Source: Luzula sylvatica (Eukaryota > Streptophyta > Magnoliopsida > Poales > Juncaceae). Taken from it: a stretch of 64,000 nt of DNA. The stretch's first letter is position 1. The number at the start of each line of letters is the position of its first letter. The DNA is taken from the NCBI GenBank assembly GCA_946800325.1, contig OX326959.1, positions 51,218,784 to 51,282,783 on the forward strand. Direction: 5' to 3'. Shown here in pieces: positions 58,125 through 64,000 of the stretch. Under the pieces are notes generated by a model, which ran no database searches, had not been told where the DNA came from, and saw nothing but the letters and a program-made list of their open reading frames with translations. A program made the position numbers and the translations under genes.

Positions 58125-59600
58125 ATGGATGCCAATCGAAGCCTCATATCAAAAGGGAAATCCAAGGAAAAGAAGAGAACAGGAGAAAGCTCGAAAGCTC
58201 AAGAAATACCACCGCCTCCATCGATTGTCCGCATGAAGAGGGGCACGCCAGCCAACAGGCCTAATCACAGCGAACGAATGCAAGCAGATTACGATTTCAC
58301 CAATCCGAATAACGATTATCTCTTTCGAAATCCGGAAGCCGGACTCCTCTTCAATATCGTTGTGGTAAGGAGACCCCTCTCAAAATCTTACTATTACGAG
58401 TTTCCACGAAATTGTTCTATTCTTTCCGACAAGATCGAGGAAATCGAGCGAAAATGGGGATTTACAAACCTTGCGCGTCTCAACGAGAGGTCGTATGAGA
58501 TCATCACTCGGCTATTCTATGCAAACGCCAATTTCGATCATGCCCAAGATAAGATAACCTCTTTTATTCTCGGTGAGGAAGTCGTAATCTCGGTGCAGAA
58601 TTTGTGCGACTTGTTCGGGCTCAAAGATGATGGAGAGAAGGTGTACAACGACCGCTGGGGGAAAATTGAAACCGAAGGGTTCGAAACCATGAAGAAAGTG
58701 GTCACGAATAGATACGCATCACAATCAGCAGTGTCACACTTGGCCGCTCCTGAAAAATTCGTCTGGATAATTGGTAATAACATTCTCGCTCCTGTTGCAA
58801 AATTGAGAGCAAACCTCGAAGATCGAAATATCTTATTTTTATATCGCATGTGGTACGAGGACCAACTACCCGTCCATGTGCCTCATCTCATATTAAGCCA
58901 CATGGAAAGCGCCATGAACCTAAGGAATGCATCGTTACCCTACGGAACGTTGATCGCTCGAATGTTGAACCTCCAAGGAGTCTCGATCCCGGTGGAAGAT
59001 TGGGATTTCCGACCTGAACCACCGATCAACCTCGCGTCAAAATTGAACCTTCTGCGTCAAAGGTTTCGGTATTCGGCACAAGCTCATGAATGGATTATCG
59101 ATCACCCAGATGAAGAGGGAGCGTTCCACCTTCCTCCAAATCCTACCCGTTGGTTGGAGCGTGACGCTCCATCCGACCAGGGCAGTGAAAACCAGGCTCG
59201 AACACGTGAGAGGAGGGAAAGTGTAAGAAGTTCGAACGTCCCGATGGAAAGGGACGAAAGGCGGTTCGCTCACATAACGTCGTTGTTAGAGGAAATGAAT
59301 AAGCGTATGGAGCGACATGAACGAGGGATTCGAAATGAAATTCGAGAGGGCATGCAAGTTTCCGAGACAAGGATGCTCGAGAGAGTAGAACGTCAATTTT
59401 CCGACCTTTACGGTCATCTTGAAAACCGTTTCGGGGCCTACCCGGAACCTCGAGAACAAGACAATCCTCCTCCTCCATCTCATCCCACCGCGAATCCGTC
59501 GAAGTCCCATTCGGGAACATTCAACGTCGACGACTTCTTTGCGTCCGGTCCAAGCTATCATCCCGACCCGAACCCTTACCCCGGTCCCAACGAGATGTAA
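58125..59600 (+). CDS. Additional ORF of the Sirevirus element (env-like position; plant transposon protein type)
   Basis: The ORF has 491 codons from the ATG in TTTCATGGATGCC. An in-frame ATG at 57939 would add 62 codons, but these overlap a palindromic motif, so I prefer the later start. The N-terminus is basic and low-complexity (SKGKSKEKK). The central part (~residues 100-250), with RSYEIITRLFYANANF, ITSFILGEEVVISVQNLCDLFGL and DQLPVHVPHLILSHMESA, resembles the 'putative plant transposon protein' domain common in repeat-derived plant proteins. Residues ~374-438 (LLEEMNKRMERHERGIRNEIREGM … RMLERVERQFSDLYGHLENRFG) should form a coiled coil, followed by a proline-rich tail. Sireviruses often carry an env-like ORF here, between RNase H and the 3' LTR. 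No signal peptide or clear membrane segment is seen, so 'env' rests on position only. It is intact, but its element is truncated. Confidence 0.75.
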   Translation: MDANRSLISKGKSKEKKRTGESSKAQEIPPPPSIVRMKRGTPANRPNHSERMQADYDFTNPNNDYLFRNPEAGLLFNIVVVRRPLSKSYYYEFPRNCSILSDKIEEIERKWGFTNLARLNERSYEIITRLFYANANFDHAQDKITSFILGEEVVISVQNLCDLFGLKDDGEKVYNDRWGKIETEGFETMKKVVTNRYASQSAVSHLAAPEKFVWIIGNNILAPVAKLRANLEDRNILFLYRMWYEDQLPVHVPHLILSHMESAMNLRNASLPYGTLIARMLNLQGVSIPVEDWDFRPEPPINLASKLNLLRQRFRYSAQAHEWIIDHPDEEGAFHLPPNPTRWLERDAPSDQGSENQARTRERRESVRSSNVPMERDERRFAHITSLLEEMNKRMERHERGIRNEIREGMQVSETRMLERVERQFSDLYGHLENRFGAYPEPREQDNPPPPSHPTANPSKSHSGTFNVDDFFASGPSYHPDPNPYPGPNEM

Positions 59601-59837
59601 TCACTGGCGGTGTCATAAGTGTGTTGTGTTGTCGTGTTTGTTTTTATATGACGTGCATGTGTGTGAGAAATTGCGTTTGTTGTGTTTGTAGTACTGAACA
59701 GCGTATGTTATGTGTGTGTTTGTATCGGCATGTGTCGTGCCTTGAACTGAATACATTTGCTTTAGTGTCAGTCTGAGTATTATCAACTGTTGCATCTATT
59801 TTGATTTTTTTTATATAACCTATCAGTCCAGATGCAA

Positions 59838-59876
59838 GTGCGTTCGAACGCACCACTTTTTCCGTTCGAAACGCAC
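59838..59876 (+). repeat. Palindrome pair downstream of the additional ORF
   Basis: GTGCGTTCGAACGCAC (59838-59853), a perfect palindrome, is followed by TCCGTTCGAAACGCAC (59861-59876). It is the same family as the clusters at 57596 and 60493. Confidence 0.85.
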
Positions 59877-59996
59877 ACAAACACAAAAATTGTTTTATTT
59901 TCCTTAAATCTGCTAAATTTGAAAAGATTGCCATCAGTCAAAACAAAAGAATTTCATCATCTTTACGAGCTCATACATTCATCAATTCATTCTTTG

Positions 59997-60158
59997 AGGG
60001 GGAGCTCGCATTTAGGGGGAGCCTTCCGTTGATGAAGTCTCCTTGGCCCTTTTGATCTCTTTCAAAATGGGGGAGAAACGATCGTACGGAAAGTTCTCAA
60101 CTAAATGGTGAAACTCTCCAAACCGACAGTGTTTTGAAATTAATCAAAAGGGGGAGTT
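59997..60158 (+). promoter_or_regulatory. Multiple polypurine tracts of the Sirevirus element
   Basis: Purine runs GAGGGGGAG (59997-60005), AGGGGGAG (60014-60021), ATGGGGGAGA (60067-60076) and AAAAGGGGGAGTT (60146-60158) precede the LTR, and the last touches it. Multiplied polypurine tracts before the 3' LTR are a known Sirevirus feature. Confidence 0.8.
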
Positions 60159-60492
60159 TGTTGGTTCAAATTTCCTGATAGTTTGATTATTTCAAAACAC
60201 TGTCATTACTAATGTATACATCCAGAAAAGTGCAGGATAACATAGGTACGATACAAAGATGAAGGAGGACTTGTGAAGGAGGACTTCATTGGATTACATC
60301 AAGAATCAGGACATGAAGTCTCAAGATAAACAAGAAAAGAAGAACACGAGGAAGGCCATTGGAATACATCAAGAATCAAGATGTTGAAGCCTTCCGTGAG
60401 TGGGATACGCCACAAATAAACCGTAGGTACAAACCTAGTAGAACTCAAGTAAAATCATGTTCAAAATAACAAAGAGTTCAGTCAAGCAGGAA

Positions 60493-60955
60493 GTGCGTTC
60501 TGAACGAACTCAAAGTCCGTTCAGAACGGACTTGTCACATATCAAAACTTTAAACCTTGATTAGAACCAAACGTGTCACAGGGATGTGTGCGTTCGAACG
60601 AACAATCATGTCCGTTCGAACGGATAATTAGAATCCGTTCACCCACCTTCTGAGTGCGTTGAACGGACAATCCTTCCTGTGAACGGAAAACGTCACAGGG
60701 ATGTGTGCGTTCGAACGAACCCACATGTGCGTTCGAACGGACAACCTGGAATCCGTTCACCCACTTTTCAGTGCGTTGAACGGACTCTTGTTCTTGTGAA
60801 CGCAAAATGCTATGTATAATTGAGTCCGTTACGAACGGACATTGTCCGTTCGAACGGACCCAAGATGTACTTGCACGTTATTTTGAAACGGCTAGTGCAA
60901 ACTACAAGTGTGTTCTGAACGGACTTTATGCGTTCGAACGCACTTCAAGTTTTCT
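60493..60955 (+). repeat. Palindrome cluster 2 in the LTR U3 region
   Basis: At least ten CpG-rich palindromes and half-palindromes occur here. Examples are GTGCGTTCTGAACGAAC (60493), GTCCGTTCAGAACGGAC (60515), GTGCGTTCGAACGAAC (60588 and ~60705), GTCCGTTCGAACGGAT (60610), GTGCGTTGAACGGAC (~60655), GTGCGTTCGAACGGAC (~60728), GTCCGTTACGAACGGAC (~60824) and GTCCGTTCGAACGGAC (~60844). Most come in pairs 5-8 bp apart. A ~117-bp unit (GTCACAGGGATGTGTGCG …) is tandemly duplicated at about 60575-60800. Confidence 0.88.
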
Positions 60956-60974
60956 GAAGGATTTTTATAGAGAG

Positions 60975-60982
60975 TATAAATA
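60975..60982 (+). promoter_or_regulatory. TATA box of the Sirevirus LTR
   Basis: TATAAATA, ~20 bp after the last palindrome and followed by a CT-rich leader (TCTCTCTCTCCCAC). This is the expected layout of an LTR promoter. Confidence 0.75.
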
Positions 60983-61564
60983 GAATCCTTCATGGGTCTC
61001 TCTCTCCCACTTCTTCACTTTCAAACATTCAAACCTAAAAAGAGAGAAACCCTAAGCTGTGATTATCTATATCCATTGATAGCTTGAGAAACCTCTTTAG
61101 ATCATTGATCTACTTTCGATATTCTCCACTAATCGTATCCCACTCACGTGACCGATCACGTTGTAGCTCGATTAGTGAAAAAGTGTAATAGGCTAGTGCA
61201 ACAAATTGTAAAGAGGCTAAGCTATAGATCGATAGAAGCGTGTAAATCGATCTAGGCAAATCCTTGTAATCGAGTTGAGTTGGAATTCAATCGAAAGCCA
61301 AAAAGAGGCACAAGGCATTCCCGGAGACGTAGGTACTTGCAAATAATTGAGTCGGTCAATTAAGCGAGTAAAGGGTGAGTTAAAGCTACAAAGCAACCAC
61401 CTACTGAACTTCGTAAACAAACATCTTGTGTCAAAGTGTTTGTACGGTATCATCTTTATCATCTAAATTATTATTTATTCCGCACCGTAAATTAGGTTTA
61501 AATCTAAACTAAGTGTAAGTTATATTGCCAAATTTACCCCCCTCTAGGTTAGAATTATACAACA

Positions 61565-64000
61565 CGCTTAATGCATACGATATGTCAGGTCTTGTACAGA
61601 TCATGGCATACATGATAGATCCAACCGCCGAAGCATATGGAACCTTATCCATGTTACTTTTCTCTTCGCTCGATGTCGGACATTGAGCTTTTGAAAAATT
61701 TATACCACTCGACATGGGAAGAAACCCTTTCTTAGAGTTTTGCATGAAAAATCTTTTCAGCACCTTGTCGATGTACGTACTCTGACTTAGGCCGAGGAGT
61801 CTCTTGGATCTATCTCTATAGATCCTCACGCCTAAAATATAGGCGGCCTCTCCTAAATCTTTCATAGCGAAACGAGTATTCAAATACTTCTTAACATCCG
61901 ATAACATCGAAATGTCGTTTCCTATGATCAATATATCGTCCACATAAAGAACAAGAAATGCTACGCGGCTCCCACTAACCTTCTTATATACACAAGGTTC
62001 TTCTTCGTTCTTGATAAAATCATACTCGCGTATGACTTCATCAAAACGAATATTCCAACTCCGAGAAGCTTGTTTCAGCCCATAAATGGACCTTTGAAGC
62101 TTGCATACTTTCTTAGGATTCTTTGGATCGATAAAACCTTCGGGTTGTGTCATGTACACATCCTCCGATAAGTTTCCGTTGAGGAAAGCGGTTTTAACAT
62201 CCATTTGCCATATCTCATAGTCATAATATGCATCTATGGCAAGGATAATCCTTATAGATTTAAGCATGGCTACCGGCGAAAACGTTTCATCATTGTCTAC
62301 ACCATGAATTTGCTTGAAACCTTTCGCAACTAACCGTGCTTTGTAAGTATGCACTTTCCCATCCATGTCGATTTTCTTCTTGAAAACCCATTTACACCCG
62401 ACGGGTTTAACCAAGGGTGGTGGATCAATCAAGTTCCAAACTTGATTATCGTACATGGATTGGATCTCGGACTTCATAGCATCATGCCATTTGTCGGAAT
62501 CTTCGCTCAACATAGCATCTCTGTAGGTTGTCGGCTCATCATCTATGAGTTCGACGTTGCCTTCATCAGTCACGATAAATCCATATCGTACTGGTTCCAG
62601 CCGGGTCCTACTAGACCTACGAGGAGCACCTTGTGCTATTTGCTCGACATCCTCAACTATTGATGGATTCGGGTCAACATCCATCGGTTCAATGTTTATT
62701 TCTGATTCTCGAACCTCTTCGAGATCAATCTTACTCCCACTAGCTCATTGAGATATAAAGTCCTCCTCCAAGAAGGTACCTCTTCGAGCTACGAAAACCT
62801 TGTTTTCCTCGGGATTGTAGAAATAATATCATTTAGTTTCCTTAGGACATCCTACAAATAAACATTTTTCAGATTTGGGTTCGAGTTTATCCGAAAACAT
62901 TTTCCGGACGTAAACATCGCATCCCCAAATTCTGATAAAAGATAACACCGGAGGTTGTCCGGTCCATATCTCATATGGTGTCTTTTGAACCGATTTAGAA
63001 GGTAAGCGGTTTATTAGAAAAGCCGCTGTCTCAAGGGCATATCCCCAAAATGATTTTGGGAGACTAGTTTGACTCATCATCGATCGAACCATATTCAATA
63101 AGGTCTGATTCCTCCTCTCGGACACGCCATTCCATTGAGGCGTTCCAGGTGGAGTCAATTGTGAAACGATTCCACAATCTTTGAGATGATCCTCAAACTC
63201 ATAGCTCAAATACTCGCCTCCTCGATCTGATCGAAGTGCTTTGATTGTCTTGCCAAGTTGATTTTGAACTTCATTCTGAAATTCTTTGAACTTTTCAAAA
63301 GATTCAGACTTGTTACGCATTAAGTAGATATACCCATATCTACTAAAATCATCCGTAAACGTTATGAAATATCGATAACCTCCTCTTGCCTCGGTACTCA
63401 TTGGACCACATACATCACAATGTATAAGTTCCAATAGTTCCTTGGACCTTTCTCCAACTTTTGAGAATGGTGCCTTTGTCATCTTGCCAAGTAAACAAGA
63501 TTCGCATTGTCCATATGAATCAAATTCAAATGAATCCAAAAGTCCATCCTTATGGAGTTTTGATATGCGCTTCTCGTTTATATGGCCAAGTCGACAGTGC
63601 CAAAAGTAAGTTTTACTATCAACTTTAGGTTTAATCCGATTCGTGTTTATATTATAGATTGATTTATCATTTGTGTAATTCATATCTAAAATGTAAAGAC
63701 CATTTTCTAATAGAACATTTCCATAGAATAAATTATCCTTACAAATAGAAAATTCATTATTCTTAATAATAAATTCATAACCCTCATTAGCTAGTCTAGA
63801 CACACTAATAATGTTCTTACACAAACTTGGAACAAAATAACAATTATTCAGTTCTAAAATAAATCCACTCGGTAAAGTAATAAAAATATCTCCGACGGCC
63901 AATGCAGCAACGCTTGCTCCATTCCCTACTCGAAAATCCACTTCACCGCGTGTTAACTTCCTCCTATTTTGAAGAACCTGCATATTTCGACAAATATGAG
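61565..64000 (-). pseudogene. Copia Pol (Angela/Tork-like), 3'-truncated, two in-frame stops, open at right edge
   Basis: One minus-strand frame runs from the window edge (…HIC before MQVLQNRRKLT). It encodes a pre-integrase domain (FWHCRLGHINEKRI … CESCLLGKMTKAPF, ~63455-63615), integrase with HCDVCGP, RSDRGGEY and NGVSERRNQ (catalytic D, D and E with 35 residues between the last two), then RT with WKxxFK-type start, QMDVKTAFLNGN, GLKQASRSWN and YVDDILIIGND (YVDD near 61935-61946). TGA codons interrupt the frame near 62828 (after CPKETK) and near 62745 (after FISQ). The RT breaks off at RPDISYALS (61565), exactly at the end of the Sirevirus LTR, and RNase H is absent. The motif set is that of the BARE/Angela-Tork group of plant copia elements. 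It is non-functional as it stands. Confidence 0.9.

Larger units (their letters stand above)
60159..61564 (+). mobile_element. 3' LTR of the Sirevirus element, 1,406 bp
   Basis: It starts TGTTGGTTCAAATTTCC directly after a polypurine tract and ends CTAGGTTAGAATTATACAACA, giving TGTTG/CAACA ends. A TATA box lies at 60975-60982. U3 holds palindrome cluster 2. The base after its end is coding sequence of a minus-strand copia pol, so this is a precise insertion end and CGCTT (61565-61569) should be one target repeat. Confidence 0.85.

Noticed and set aside
57552..58236. Several ORFs with RSERTNEVNK-type repeats
   Set aside because: They are translations of the tandem palindromic units, not proteins.

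Overview
The window is nuclear DNA of a flowering plant, probably a eudicot. The evidence is Ty1-copia retrotransposons of several plant lineages, CACTA-, Mutator- and MITE-type DNA transposons, a plant-specific DUF4220/DUF594 membrane protein gene, and a very AT-rich satellite array. Host genes are sparse. I see one intact host-type gene, and nearly everything else is repeats at different stages of decay.

Region 1 (1-24385) is one satellite array that continues past the left edge. It is built on four nested levels. A ~59-bp sub-repeat starting GAAGnnTAACAC occurs three times in a ~176-bp monomer. Three monomer types (A, B, C) make a ~528-bp trimer. Seventeen monomers, with one C missing and two monomers shortened, make a ~2,917-bp higher-order repeat (HOR). 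Seven full or nearly full HOR copies and two internally deleted copies run to about 20.4 kb. From there the array becomes more diverged trimers and ends at 24385. The short ORFs in it are by-products of the repeat.

Region 2 (24386-31440) is a cluster of minus-strand copia LTR elements joined in tandem and reduced to LTRs, leader, primer-binding site and a gag-pre-integrase remnant. A solo LTR of another family (26342-26995, TSD TCCTA) is inserted in it. Region 3 (31440-33880) holds the DUF4220/DUF594 gene (minus strand) with a (GA)20 tract just upstream of its start codon. Region 4 (33880-42170) is AT-rich intergenic DNA. It contains a ~2-kb segmental duplication whose two copies carry different later insertions, several foldback or TIR elements, and two minor tandem repeats.

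Region 5 (42170-45500) holds a second LTR of the Region 2 family with a 1,077-bp solo LTR nested inside it (TSD CAATT), beside a decayed zinc-knuckle ORF. Region 6 (45991-51411) is a complete and apparently young Ty1-copia element: 183/185-bp LTRs, TSD CTTTT, one 1,698-codon gag-pol ORF. Region 7 (51412-55930) has a foldback Mutator-like element with a 9-bp TSD, one end of a CACTA element and an LTR-like segment.

Region 8 (55937-61564) is the 3' half of a Sirevirus-type copia element: RT-RNase H, an additional downstream ORF in the env-like position, several polypurine tracts, and a 1.4-kb 3' LTR. More than 15 CpG-rich palindromes of the type GTCCGTTCGAACGGAC lie in its non-coding parts. It abuts, and probably inserted into, a minus-strand Angela/Tork-like copia pol (61565-64000) that carries two in-frame stops and runs off the right edge.

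The two most notable structures are the four-level satellite hierarchy, with a visible homogenised core and decaying edge, and the Sirevirus palindrome family, which is dense in the U3 region of the LTR upstream of a TATA box.
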